Translations under genes and position numbers: made by a program
Shown here: in pieces, positions 1 to 9,891 of the stretch
Layout of the letters: the number at the start of each line of letters is the position of its first letter
Position numbering within the stretch: the stretch's first letter is position 1
DNA from: Ferruginibacter sp.
Lineage (GTDB): Bacteria > Bacteroidota > Bacteroidia > Chitinophagales > Chitinophagaceae
DNA length: 64,000 nucleotides
NCBI GenBank assembly: GCA_025963635.1
Contig: JAOQAK010000014.1
Location: 19,931-83,930 of the forward strand
Reading direction: 5' to 3'
The notes under the pieces: generated by a model
What the model was told of the DNA's origin: nothing
Seen by the model: the letters and a program-made list of their open reading frames with translations, nothing else
The model's database searches: none

Positions 1-2
1 CA

Positions 3-1226
3 GCGTACAGTCAAATATATGAAGGTATCGCAAGAGCAAATATTGTTATTGAAGCGGTAGGAAATGGCAAAAACGAGTTGACGCCAGCGCAGCAAAAAAG
101 TTATATCGCTGAAGCAAAATTCCTTCGGGCTTTTTTTCATTTCCTGGCAGTTCAAATGTGGGGTACGCCTCCTTTAATATTAGAGGTAAAAAAAGACATC
201 AATGATCTGGGAGCTCCCAATGCAACAAAGGATGCCTTGTACGCCGCCATTTTAAAAGACCTGAATGACGCCTATACCGATTTGCCCGCATCATGGGATG
301 CAGCTAACCTGGGCAGGGCAAGTAAATGGACAGCCCGGGCATTTGAAGGCAAAGTAAATGTATGGAAGAAGGATTGGAATGCCGCTATTGTTTCTCTTAA
401 AGATGTTGTAACCAACGGTCCTTTTAGCCTGTTTAATGCCAACACAAACAAGCAGGATAATTATGAAGATGCTTTTGATTTTAAAAAAGAGAATGGAAGT
501 GAGTCGGTTTTTGAAATACAGTATGGTGGACCGTTTTCAGATGATAATCTTTGGGTTTTTGATGATACACATTCTGAAAACTTTAAAGCTTCGCAGGGAA
601 CAGGCCGGGTATGGTATTGGGATGCAAGCAGCGATGCCGGTGCGCCAGGTGGTGGATTGGGATGGTATGTACCTACGCAAAGTTTATTAAATGAATATGA
701 AGCCGGCGATCCAAGACTTGCTGCAAATATTTATAAGGCCGGAGACACCTATTACAATAAGGCAGAGTCAGTGGTTCCTTTTAGTGCAGCATGGTCATCA
801 ACAGGAATGGGAATAAAAAAATATTTTGGACCGAGGAATGCTATTGGCGCCGCTTATGCTCCGCATGGCCAGGCAGGTTATAATAATGAAAGATGGCTTC
901 GTTATTCAGATGTGCTATTATTGTATGCAGAAGCTTTAATTGAGAAAGGCGGTGGCTCATCTCCTGAAGGTATGACCTATGTAAACCAGGTTAGGGCGAG
1001 AGTTGGCATGCCGGCCAGCATCAATCCTGATCATCGTGCGGCAATGCGTCATGAAAGAAGGGTGGAACTGGCATTTGAACCACACAGGTGGTTTGATATT
1101 ACGAGGTGGGGAATTGGGCCTGCGCTATTTGGTGCAAGCTGGAAACCGCATTATACTGTTTTCCCCTTTCCTCAAACCGAGATTGATCGTTCGGCTGGCA
1201 AGCTTACTCAAAATACAGGCTATTAA
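3..1226 (+). CDS. SusD/RagB-family outer-membrane lipoprotein, 5' part outside the window
   Basis: The reading frame is open from the first bases of the window, so the N-terminus with its lipoprotein signal lies upstream. The visible 407 codons show the SusD helical (TPR-like) core: an early IAEAKFLRAFFHF helix followed by a GTPPLI turn, and a C-terminal RWLRYSDVLLLYAEAL, VNQVRARVG and RRVELAFEPHRWFDITRWG series that is typical of the family. SusD proteins sit on the cell surface and cap a SusC TonB-dependent transporter, helping to capture oligosaccharides or other ligands. The SusC partner is presumably just outside the window. The ASPIC/UnbV lipoproteins and haloperoxidase downstream may belong to the same uptake locus. 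The ligand cannot be told from sequence. Confidence 0.93.
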   Translation, partial: AYSQIYEGIARANIVIEAVGNGKNELTPAQQKSYIAEAKFLRAFFHFLAVQMWGTPPLILEVKKDINDLGAPNATKDALYAAILKDLNDAYTDLPASWDAANLGRASKWTARAFEGKVNVWKKDWNAAIVSLKDVVTNGPFSLFNANTNKQDNYEDAFDFKKENGSESVFEIQYGGPFSDDNLWVFDDTHSENFKASQGTGRVWYWDASSDAGAPGGGLGWYVPTQSLLNEYEAGDPRLAANIYKAGDTYYNKAESVVPFSAAWSSTGMGIKKYFGPRNAIGAAYAPHGQAGYNNERWLRYSDVLLLYAEALIEKGGGSSPEGMTYVNQVRARVGMPASINPDHRAAMRHERRVELAFEPHRWFDITRWGIGPALFGASWKPHYTVFPFPQTEIDRSAGKLTQNTGY

Positions 1227-1259
1227 GAATTAGTATACGAATTATTAAAAACACGAATT

Positions 1260-1307
1260 ACACGAATTACATGAATTAAGCACTGTATTAATTCATGTAA
1301 TTCGTGT
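1260..1307. repeat. 20-bp perfect inverted repeat after susD
   Basis: Arms 1260-1279 and 1288-1307 pair perfectly around an 8-nt loop. The left arm begins with iterated cacgaatta units (1252-1260, 1261-1269, then catgaatta), and another attcgtg copy lies at 1313-1319. It sits 34 bp after the susD stop and could end transcription, but there is no U-run after the right arm, so intrinsic termination is uncertain. It may equally be a dispersed intergenic repeat. Confidence 0.6.
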
Positions 1308-1368
1308 TTAAAATTCGTGCAATCACTCAGCGTTATTTTTTTACTGAACAGTATAAAAGCAGATATCC

Positions 1369-4300
1369 ATGAATTTGACGGTGGCTAGAATAATATTTTT
1401 TATACTTTTTATAGGTAGTTTACCCAGCTGCAAAAATGCATCCTCCAATCAGTTATTCAAAAAATTGGATCCCAATGAAACGGGGATCCAATTTTCTAAT
1501 AAACTGGTATATAATGATTCACTCACCGTCCTCGAATTTGAATATATGTTCAACGGTGCAGGTGTTGCACTGATCGATATTAACAACGACAGTTTACCCG
1601 ATGTTATCCTCGCAGGCAATATGGTTCCCTGCAAGTTATATCTCAATAAAGGAAACCTCAGGTTTGAAGACATTACTGATAAGGCAGGAATTAAAACAAG
1701 CGGTTGGTCTTATGGTGTATCAGTTGTAGATATTAACCAGGATGGGTTTAAAGACTTTTATATCTGCAAGGCCGGTAACAGGAAAACGCCTGCCAGTGAG
1801 ATGCGGAATGTTTTTTTTATAAATAATGGCAACAATACGTTTACTGAATCGGCAGCAGCCATGGGCCTTGATGCTGGTGGCTATAATATTCATGCTGCCT
1901 TTTTTGATTATGATAAAGATGGCGATCTTGATATGTACCTGCTTCGAAATGCCTTTGTTGATTATAACCGGAACAACTCACGACCTAAAGAATTAACGGG
2001 TAAAGCGGCTTCCACGGATAAATTATTTCGTAATAACGGCAACGGAACTTTTACTGATGTATCGGCTGAGGCCGGCATCACAATAGAAGGCTTTGGCCTG
2101 GGATTAAATATTTGTGATATCAATTGCGACAACTGGCCGGACATCTATGTATCAAATGATTTTCTTACCAATGACCTGGTTTGGATAAATAACCACGATG
2201 GCACTTTCACCAACAAGGCTTCATCCTATCTTCATCATGAAACATACAATGCTATGGGAAATGATGTAGCAGATTTCAACAATGATGGCTTGCCCGATGT
2301 GGTGGTAGTGGATATGCTGCCCCCGGATAATAAGCGTTGGAAACTTACCATGATGGGAAATAACTATGACGAGTTTCAACAGAACATGGCAAATAATTAT
2401 GAGCCTCAGTATGTGCGTAACACGCTGCAGTTAAACAACGGTAATGGATCGTTTAGTGAAATTGGCCGGTTGTCGGGGGTTAGTGCCACAGAATGGAGCT
2501 GGGCTCCTCTTTTCGCTGATTTTGATAACGATGGATGGAAAGATCTTTTTATTTCAAATGGTTATCGCCAGGATGTAACCAATCTTGATTTTATAATGTA
2601 TGGCAAGCGAGCCTTGTTTATGGGAACTGCAGAGGCCAACCGCCAGGAGCGCCTTAAAGAATTAAACAAATTACCAGGGGTACAGGTGCATAATTACCTG
2701 TACAAAAATAATCGTGACCTTACATTTTCTGATGTGTCTGAAAAATGGGGCATGACGGAAGCCGCTTATTCGAACGGTACCGCATACGGGGATCTTGATA
2801 ATGACGGAGACCTCGACCTGGTAATCAATAATATTGATGAGCCTGCAAGTGTATATGAAAATCAAAGCACAAAAATTCACCCGGAAAATAAGTGGCTGCG
2901 AATTGCCTTTGATGGCCCCGCAGGCAATAGGGATGGGTTGGGCGCTAAAGTGTGGATCTGGCAAAATGGCCTGATGCAATACAATTATTTTTCTCCCTAC
3001 CGGGGTTATTTATCAACTGTAGAATCTTACCTGCATTTTGGATTACAAAATAATAAGGTGGATAGTCTGAAAGTATTGTGGCCGGATGGATTGGAACAGG
3101 TAATAAAGAATATACCCGCCGGGCAAAAGCTGTTACTTAAATATAAGGATGCATTGGCACAAAAAAACAGTGCTGTAATACCTGCACCTTCCCCTCTGTT
3201 TACTTCAATTGGTGCGGATCGTGGAATTAATTATAAACACGAAGAAGATAATTTTGTTGATTTTAAATTGCAACCGCTCTTAGCGCACATGCATTCCTGT
3301 GACGGGCCTGCAATTGCCGTAAGTGATGTAAATAACGATGGGCTAGATGATTTTTTTGTAGGCGCAGGAGCAGGAGGGAAGCCTGCTATTTTTATGCAAG
3401 ACAAAAAGGGAAATTTTAGTAAGCAGCAGTTGGCAGATAGTAACAGGGCCGATAACATGGGTGCCCTTTTCTTTGATGCAGACAATGATGGTGATATGGA
3501 TTTATATGTAGCCGCAGGTGGCTCGGCTAACTTTAAAAAGGATAATATTAATTACCAACATTTTTTATATCTCAATGATGGGAAGGGAAAGTTTACGATG
3601 CTTAAAGATGGCATGCCGGCAGTGGTTACACCTGCATCTGGTGTGATAGGAGCTGACTATGACAGGGATGGTGATATTGATCTGTTTGTGTGCGGAAGAG
3701 TTAGCCCGGGAGAATATCCGCTTTCACCCAAAAGTTTTTTAATGCGTAACGATTCAAAAAACAAGCACTGTGTTTTTACGGATGTTACAAAATCAACCGG
3801 CACCAGTTTTTCCCAATTAGGAATGGTTAGTTCGGCCTTGTGGACTGATTTTGATAACGATGGCTGGCCCGACCTGGTGATGGTGGGGGAATTTATGCCG
3901 GTGCGTTTTTTTAAAAATGATAAGGGAAAGTTTATTGAAGTAACGGCACAAACAGGTCTGGCCAACACTACCGGTTGGTGGAACAGTATAACAGCGGGAG
4001 ATTTTGACAAAGACGGCGATATGGATTACATCCTTGGAAATCTTGGATTAAACGGCCCCTATAAAGCAAGTGCAAAATATCCTGTATGTATTTACGCCAG
4101 CGACTATGATAAAAATGGCCGGCTTGATCCTGTAATGTGTCACTACCTGGACGGGAAAGAGTATATGGTACACGCCCGCGATGATATCAACAGGCAAATG
4201 ACTCCAATGAGAGGCAGATTCAGAACCTATGAAGAATATGCCAATGTAACTTTCAGGCAAGCGTTCAGGGAAGATGAAATTGCCGAAGCATATATTGTAA

Positions 4301-4872
4301 AAGCGGAACGTTTTGAAAACTCCTATTTGGAGAACAAGGGGAATGGCAAATTCGTTTTACACAGCCTTCCATTGGAAGCCCAGTTTGCACCACTTTATGG
4401 AGTACTGTGCACAGATTTTAATGGTGATGGTAACCTGGATGTGATAGGTGTCGGAAACTCTTTTTCACCGGAAGTACAAACGGGCAGGTATGATGCAAGG
4501 GCTATGCTGCTGATGCCGGGAGATGGCAAGGGGAATTTTTCTGTTGTGGCATCGAAGCTAAATGATTGCCATGATAATAAATCAATTGCCCCGATTTATG
4601 CAGCTGATGGTTCACTGTCAATGTTGATTGGGGCCAATTCCGATAGTCTAAAAATGTACAGGATTAACAACCAACAAACTAAATCTATTGCTATCAATCC
4701 AGGTGACGCATATGCACTCATTACGGGAAGTAACGGAAGAACCTGGCGGCAGGAATTTTATTATGGCAGCTCTTATCTTTCGCAGGGAAGCAGAACTTTT
4801 ACACCAGGCACCGCTACAAAGTCTGTTGTTATCTACAATTATTCCGGTACTAAAAGAATAGCTGAGTTTTGA
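1369..4872 (+). CDS. ASPIC/UnbV and FG-GAP (VCBS) repeat lipoprotein, first copy
   Basis: This 1167-residue protein has a lipoprotein signal ending in the lipobox LPSC near residue 21. An N-terminal propeller-like region carries many calcium-binding loops of the form DxNxDGxxD (for example DINQDGFKD, DYDKDGDLD, DFNNDGLPD). An ASPIC/UnbV domain follows at about residues 505-595, with GAKVWIW, PYRGYLSTVE and VLWPDG. A second FG-GAP series runs to about residue 1060. Such proteins are surface-exposed; in Bacteroidota they often accompany SusC/SusD pairs, and their role is presumed to be binding or adhesion. It overlaps the next gene by 4 nt. The closest relative visible is that neighbour, which has the same length and domain order, indicating an ancient tandem duplication. 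Confidence 0.92.
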   Translation: MNLTVARIIFFILFIGSLPSCKNASSNQLFKKLDPNETGIQFSNKLVYNDSLTVLEFEYMFNGAGVALIDINNDSLPDVILAGNMVPCKLYLNKGNLRFEDITDKAGIKTSGWSYGVSVVDINQDGFKDFYICKAGNRKTPASEMRNVFFINNGNNTFTESAAAMGLDAGGYNIHAAFFDYDKDGDLDMYLLRNAFVDYNRNNSRPKELTGKAASTDKLFRNNGNGTFTDVSAEAGITIEGFGLGLNICDINCDNWPDIYVSNDFLTNDLVWINNHDGTFTNKASSYLHHETYNAMGNDVADFNNDGLPDVVVVDMLPPDNKRWKLTMMGNNYDEFQQNMANNYEPQYVRNTLQLNNGNGSFSEIGRLSGVSATEWSWAPLFADFDNDGWKDLFISNGYRQDVTNLDFIMYGKRALFMGTAEANRQERLKELNKLPGVQVHNYLYKNNRDLTFSDVSEKWGMTEAAYSNGTAYGDLDNDGDLDLVINNIDEPASVYENQSTKIHPENKWLRIAFDGPAGNRDGLGAKVWIWQNGLMQYNYFSPYRGYLSTVESYLHFGLQNNKVDSLKVLWPDGLEQVIKNIPAGQKLLLKYKDALAQKNSAVIPAPSPLFTSIGADRGINYKHEEDNFVDFKLQPLLAHMHSCDGPAIAVSDVNNDGLDDFFVGAGAGGKPAIFMQDKKGNFSKQQLADSNRADNMGALFFDADNDGDMDLYVAAGGSANFKKDNINYQHFLYLNDGKGKFTMLKDGMPAVVTPASGVIGADYDRDGDIDLFVCGRVSPGEYPLSPKSFLMRNDSKNKHCVFTDVTKSTGTSFSQLGMVSSALWTDFDNDGWPDLVMVGEFMPVRFFKNDKGKFIEVTAQTGLANTTGWWNSITAGDFDKDGDMDYILGNLGLNGPYKASAKYPVCIYASDYDKNGRLDPVMCHYLDGKEYMVHARDDINRQMTPMRGRFRTYEEYANVTFRQAFREDEIAEAYIVKAERFENSYLENKGNGKFVLHSLPLEAQFAPLYGVLCTDFNGDGNLDVIGVGNSFSPEVQTGRYDARAMLLMPGDGKGNFSVVASKLNDCHDNKSIAPIYAADGSLSMLIGANSDSLKMYRINNQQTKSIAINPGDAYALITGSNGRTWRQEFYYGSSYLSQGSRTFTPGTATKSVVIYNYSGTKRIAEF

Positions 4873-7800
4873 GATCGTTTAATTTATATTACTTGTTGAT
4901 ACTGCTGACTACTGCAATAAGCAATCTGTCATGCGATCATAAAAACACTCTGTTCCAGGAAGTGTCTTCTTCTTACTCGGGTATTCATTTTATCAATAAA
5001 GTTGAAGAAGACAATAAATACAATGTACTGGAGTATATGAATATTTATACCGGCGCCGGCGTTGCTGCAGGGGATATAAATAATGATGGATTGACGGATC
5101 TTTATTTCAGCAGCAATCAAAATGGTGGAAGGTTATACCTGAACAAAGGCAATTTCAAGTTCGAGGATATAACAGTAAACGCAGGCTTCATTAACAACAG
5201 GTGGGAAACGGGTGTTTCAATGGTGGATATTAACCAGGATGGATGGACAGATATTTACGTGAATGTTGCAGGCTCCTCCAAATTTGGGGATCTTGCTAAC
5301 CTGCTTTACATCAACAATCATAATGGAACGTTTACCGAAAGTGCAAAAAAATATGGTATCGCTGATACGAGGCTTACCATGAATGCTTCTTTTTTTGACT
5401 TTGATAAAGATGGTGATCTCGATCTTTTCCTGATCACCAATCCTGCGGATGAACGGGTTTCAGGAATCAACAATATTACCGAGCGGCAGGTAAATGGTGA
5501 ATCAAAAGGAACAGATATACTTTATCGCAACAATGGAAATGAAACATTTACCGACATTTCAAAGCAGGCAGGCATCCTGATTGATGGCTATAGCCTCGGG
5601 GCTGCAATCAGCGACCTGAATGGTGATGGCTGGCCGGATATATATGTTTCCAATGATTTTTTAACCAACGATATTTTGTATGTGAACAACAAGGATGGAA
5701 CATTTACCGACCAGATTGGAGCGTATTTAAAACATACAAGTTTTGCATCTATGGGAAATGATGTTGCAGATATGAATAACGATGGCCTTCCTGATATCTT
5801 TGTACTGGATATGCTTCCTGAAGATAATTTTAGAAGGAAGATGCTTATTCCTGCGGCTGGGTATGATAAATTTCAACTCTCATTGCAGAACGGTTATCAA
5901 CCGCAATACACCAGGAATACCTTGCAATTGAATGATGGGGATGGCCGTTTTAGCGATATTTCATTTTTATCCGGGGTAAGTAGTACAGACTGGAGCTGGA
6001 GTGCGTTATTGGCGGATTATGACAACGACGGTGATAAAGACCTGATGGTGACGAATGGCTTTTATCGCGACCTTGGCAATCTTGATTATATCCATTACCA
6101 GGCACGTATGCAAAATCCTATGGGATCAGGTGATGCAAAAAAAGAAGGAAAATTAAATGCGATCAGGAGCCTGGCTAAATTCCCTTTGCAGAATTATTTA
6201 TTTGAGAACAATGACGACCTGACTTTTACAAAACGTTCAGATGAGTGGGGGTTTACTGATCCGGGTTTTTCTAACGGTGCCAGTTATGCGGATCTTGATA
6301 ATGATGGTGATCTCGACCTTATCATTAATGATTTCAACAGTGAAGCAAAGCTGTTCAAAAACACAAGCAATGAACGTAATAAAAATAATTTCTTAAAGGT
6401 AAAGCTGGTTGGGAAAAAACCAAATATTGAAGGAATTGGTGCTAAACTCTGGTTGTATACAGGTTCTAAAAAACAATTCATTGAATTCAATCCATACCGC
6501 GGTTTTGAATCATCCGTAGAACCTGTACTTCATTTTGGCACAGGGAAATATTCAACAGCAGATAGCCTGGTGATTGAATGGCCTGACGGCAAGAAAGATA
6601 TTAGCAGGAATATTACGCTCAACAGGCAGCTTACCATCAGCTACAACTCTTCTATAGACAGTGTGCAAAAACCTTATCCGGCGCGGGTCAGCACTGCAAT
6701 CCTATTTACCGATGTCAGTCACAGCATCGGTATTAATTACACGCACAAAGAAAATGAATATGTTGATTATAAATTGCAACCGCTTTTGCCGGAAATGCAT
6801 TCTCAAAACGGACCGGGTATAGCGGTTGGTGATGTTAATGGCGATGGACTTGATGATTTTTTTGCCGGAGCAGCAATAGGTTCAGAAGGAACATTATTTA
6901 TTCAACAAAAAAAAGGTGGATTTATAAAAAAAGTATTGCCGAAGACTATGAATTGTGAGGACATGGGGGTCCTGTTTTTTGATGCGGATAATGACAAGGA
7001 TCTTGACCTGTACATTGTAAGTGGCGGTTCAGAAAATATGGATGGCACCGCGGGGCAACAGGATCGTTTATACATAAATAATGGCCATGGAAATTTTACG
7101 TGTGAACCAGCGCTTTTACCGGATACCCGGGCGAGCGGGTCATGTGTTGTAGCCTGCGATTACGATAAAGATGGAGATATGGATCTTTTTGTTGGAGGAA
7201 GAGTATTACCGGGCAGTTATCCCTCGGCTGCAAAAAGTTACCTGCTGAAAAATACAGGTGGAAAATTTACTGATGTATCATCGATGGAGTTACCGTCAAG
7301 GGGATTGATTGGAATGGTAACATCTGCTTTGTGGACAGATTACGATAACGATGGCTGGGTTGATTTAATGGTTGCCGGAGAATTTATGCCAATATCAATA
7401 ATTGGTAACAAAAATGGAAAGCTAAATCAACTGCCCGCTGTACAATTTGAACAATCAGGTGGTTGGTGGAATAGTATTGTGGCAGATGATTTTGATGAAG
7501 ACGGTGACATAGATTATGTAGTAGGCAACATCGGGTTAAATAGCCGTTTCAAGGCTTCGGCAGAAAAGCCAATCTGTATTTACGGAAAAGATTTTGATAA
7601 GAACGGCCGCATTGATCCTATAATGTGTTATTATGTAAATGATAAAAATTACATCTATTCAACCCGTGATGAAATGATAAGACAAATCAACTCTATGCGG
7701 GGGAGATTTGAAACATATAATGATTACGCATCTGTGACTTTTGAAAAGTCATTTCTTAAAAATGAATTAGCAGATGCAGTGATAGTAAAAGTACAAAGTA

Positions 7801-8366
7801 CTGAAACCTGTTATTTTGAGAACCTTGGGCATGGTAAATTCAGCCGGAAGGTATTGCCAGTACAGGCACAGTTTGGCCCCGTTTATACCATGTTAACCGG
7901 CGATTACAATGATGATGGTTACCAGGATATTTTACTTGCCGGTAATTCTTACGCTACGGAACCTTCTACCGGTCGCTATGATGCCCTGTCAGGCTTGTTG
8001 CTTTCCGGTGATGGTAAAGGGAATTTCGCCCCTAACATGAGTTCCCAAACGGGGTTTGTTGCCGATAAGGATGTGAAGGGAATGGCAGAACTGTTTCTGG
8101 CGGATGGCGGCAGTGTATTGTTAATCGGAAATAACAATGCCGCTATGGATATTTACCAGGGGAATAAAAAATCCAGGAAAATTATAACTCCAAATGATAA
8201 GGATGTATATGTAATCGTGCACAAAAAGAACGGCGGATCGTATAAGCAGGAGCTATATTTTGGAAACAATTATCTTTCACAAACTTCAAGAAAATTAAAA
8301 GTAAGCAGCCATATCAAATCAGTTAGTTTTTATGATGCTTACGGACATAAAAGAACTGAACAATGA
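4869..8366 (+). CDS. ASPIC/UnbV and FG-GAP repeat lipoprotein, second copy
   Basis: This 1165-residue paralogue of the preceding protein shares domain order and many segments (IYVSNDFLTND, GNDVAD.NNDGLPD, GGWWNSI). The start is a TTG at 4869 inside the stop region of the upstream gene (4-nt overlap). It is chosen because it gives a hydrophobic signal ending in NLSC, a lipobox-like site, and no ATG precedes the conserved region. The ASPIC/UnbV domain lies near residues 505-590 (GAKLWLY, PYRGFESSVE, IEWPDGKK). The 4-nt overlaps on both sides indicate one transcript and coupled translation. It is probably a surface-exposed calcium-binding propeller protein; its binding partner is unknown. Confidence 0.9.
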   Translation: MRSFNLYYLLILLTTAISNLSCDHKNTLFQEVSSSYSGIHFINKVEEDNKYNVLEYMNIYTGAGVAAGDINNDGLTDLYFSSNQNGGRLYLNKGNFKFEDITVNAGFINNRWETGVSMVDINQDGWTDIYVNVAGSSKFGDLANLLYINNHNGTFTESAKKYGIADTRLTMNASFFDFDKDGDLDLFLITNPADERVSGINNITERQVNGESKGTDILYRNNGNETFTDISKQAGILIDGYSLGAAISDLNGDGWPDIYVSNDFLTNDILYVNNKDGTFTDQIGAYLKHTSFASMGNDVADMNNDGLPDIFVLDMLPEDNFRRKMLIPAAGYDKFQLSLQNGYQPQYTRNTLQLNDGDGRFSDISFLSGVSSTDWSWSALLADYDNDGDKDLMVTNGFYRDLGNLDYIHYQARMQNPMGSGDAKKEGKLNAIRSLAKFPLQNYLFENNDDLTFTKRSDEWGFTDPGFSNGASYADLDNDGDLDLIINDFNSEAKLFKNTSNERNKNNFLKVKLVGKKPNIEGIGAKLWLYTGSKKQFIEFNPYRGFESSVEPVLHFGTGKYSTADSLVIEWPDGKKDISRNITLNRQLTISYNSSIDSVQKPYPARVSTAILFTDVSHSIGINYTHKENEYVDYKLQPLLPEMHSQNGPGIAVGDVNGDGLDDFFAGAAIGSEGTLFIQQKKGGFIKKVLPKTMNCEDMGVLFFDADNDKDLDLYIVSGGSENMDGTAGQQDRLYINNGHGNFTCEPALLPDTRASGSCVVACDYDKDGDMDLFVGGRVLPGSYPSAAKSYLLKNTGGKFTDVSSMELPSRGLIGMVTSALWTDYDNDGWVDLMVAGEFMPISIIGNKNGKLNQLPAVQFEQSGGWWNSIVADDFDEDGDIDYVVGNIGLNSRFKASAEKPICIYGKDFDKNGRIDPIMCYYVNDKNYIYSTRDEMIRQINSMRGRFETYNDYASVTFEKSFLKNELADAVIVKVQSTETCYFENLGHGKFSRKVLPVQAQFGPVYTMLTGDYNDDGYQDILLAGNSYATEPSTGRYDALSGLLLSGDGKGNFAPNMSSQTGFVADKDVKGMAELFLADGGSVLLIGNNNAAMDIYQGNKKSRKIITPNDKDVYVIVHKKNGGSYKQELYFGNNYLSQTSRKLKVSSHIKSVSFYDAYGHKRTEQ

Positions 8367-9673
8367 GAAATATTTTACTTGCGATTAGTATATGCTGCCT
8401 GACAGGCTGTGTATCTAAAATCAATCAAAAAATGCTTGACGACTTTGGTGAAAATAAACTGACCGTTTGGAATAAGAAACTCACCCGTGTAATTATTACA
8501 GATGTTTTTTCTCCGCCTGTTTGCAGCAGGATATATGCTTATTGTAATATTGCGGCCTACGAGGTATTGGTTCTATCAGATTCTTCAAGGGTATCTTTTG
8601 CTGGTAAGCTAAATGGATTAACAGGTTTACCAAAGCCTGCTAATATTGATCAAATAAATTTTCGCGTTGCCAGTATTATTGCATTTACTACTGTTGCACA
8701 AAAACTGGTTTTTAATACAGAAGCTATGAAGGAAAAGGAAGATGATTATTCGAGGCAATTGGATAGCATGGGTATATCAGTAGCAGTTAAAAATAAAACA
8801 ATGGAATATGGAAGAGCAGTTGGAAAACATATAATTGAATGGGCCGCAAAAGACGGTTACCTTCAGCGAAACTCCAATCCTGCTTTTCTTGTTACAAAGG
8901 ATCCTGCAAGATGGAAGCCCACTCCTCCTGATTATGCAGATGCAGTGGAACCGAACTGGGGCACCGTTCGCCCGTTTGTTTTAACATCATCAGGCCAATT
9001 CCGTCCCGGCCCACCTTTGCATTTTGACACTTCCCACAGATCAGAAATATATAAAGAGGCGGAAATGGTTTATAACGCGGTAAAGAATCCCGGACCTCAA
9101 TTTACATCGATTGCAAGGTATTGGGATTGTAACCCGAATGTTTCCGTTACTTCAGGGCATGTTACCTATTTTCAGCAACAAGTGTCCCCTGGTGGTCATT
9201 GGATGTTCATTGCCGGGTCAGTTGCTGAAAAGGAAAAATACAGTGCTGTAAAAACCGCGGAACTTTTGGCCAAAGTGGCGATGTCTCTTGCAGATGGCTT
9301 TATAAGCTGTTGGGAAGCAAAATTTAAATATGGATCGCTCAGGCCTGAAACTTATATAAACCAGTATATAGATAAGGAATGGCGCCCATTTATTCAAACA
9401 CCGCCATTTCCAGAATACCCAAGCGGCCATAGTGTGATCTCGTCCAGCGCTGCCACAATGCTGACTCATATAATTGGTGATAATTATGTTTTTATAGACT
9501 CCGCTGAAGTTGATTTTGGAAGACCACCGAAAAAATTTGATTCATTCCACAAAGCTGCGCAGGAAGCTTCCCTTAGCCGGCTCTATGGTGGAATACATTT
9601 TTTGAAGTCACTAACGATCAGTCTTGAGGAGGGAAAAAATGTGGCTGAATTTCTTATTCAAAAATTAAAGTAG
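8363..9673 (+). CDS. Vanadium-dependent haloperoxidase / PAP2-type lipoprotein
   Basis: This 436-residue lipoprotein (signal MRNILLAISICCLTGC) has the three conserved blocks of the vanadium haloperoxidase/acid phosphatase fold. These are KFKYGSLRP near residue 320 (the Lys and Arg that hold vanadate or phosphate), EYPSGHS near residue 351 (catalytic His), and SRLYGGIHF near residue 405 (second Arg and the His that carries the metal). Members either oxidise halides with peroxide or hydrolyse phosphate esters, and sequence alone does not decide which. The start ATG overlaps the preceding stop by 4 nt, so it is co-translated with the two ASPIC/UnbV lipoproteins. Vanadium haloperoxidases next to VCBS-repeat proteins recur in Bacteroidota. 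Confidence 0.88.
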   Translation: MRNILLAISICCLTGCVSKINQKMLDDFGENKLTVWNKKLTRVIITDVFSPPVCSRIYAYCNIAAYEVLVLSDSSRVSFAGKLNGLTGLPKPANIDQINFRVASIIAFTTVAQKLVFNTEAMKEKEDDYSRQLDSMGISVAVKNKTMEYGRAVGKHIIEWAAKDGYLQRNSNPAFLVTKDPARWKPTPPDYADAVEPNWGTVRPFVLTSSGQFRPGPPLHFDTSHRSEIYKEAEMVYNAVKNPGPQFTSIARYWDCNPNVSVTSGHVTYFQQQVSPGGHWMFIAGSVAEKEKYSAVKTAELLAKVAMSLADGFISCWEAKFKYGSLRPETYINQYIDKEWRPFIQTPPFPEYPSGHSVISSSAATMLTHIIGDNYVFIDSAEVDFGRPPKKFDSFHKAAQEASLSRLYGGIHFLKSLTISLEEGKNVAEFLIQKLK

Positions 9674-9891
9674 TCAATTACTACTCCATGTTTTTATTTG
9701 TAATTCTCGATTTGATAAAAGTCAATCTCAGCTATAGTGGTTAAGTAAGCCTTTCTTTATTGAACTTTCAAATAAGTAGTAATTATTAAAGCTTGCTTTT
9801 TTAAATTCTTTTTCCACTATAATAAATGCGGTCGTTCTGCGATTTGATCTTTGCTTAGCCTGCACCCTCCAATCTCAAAATTGTTTAGTAG

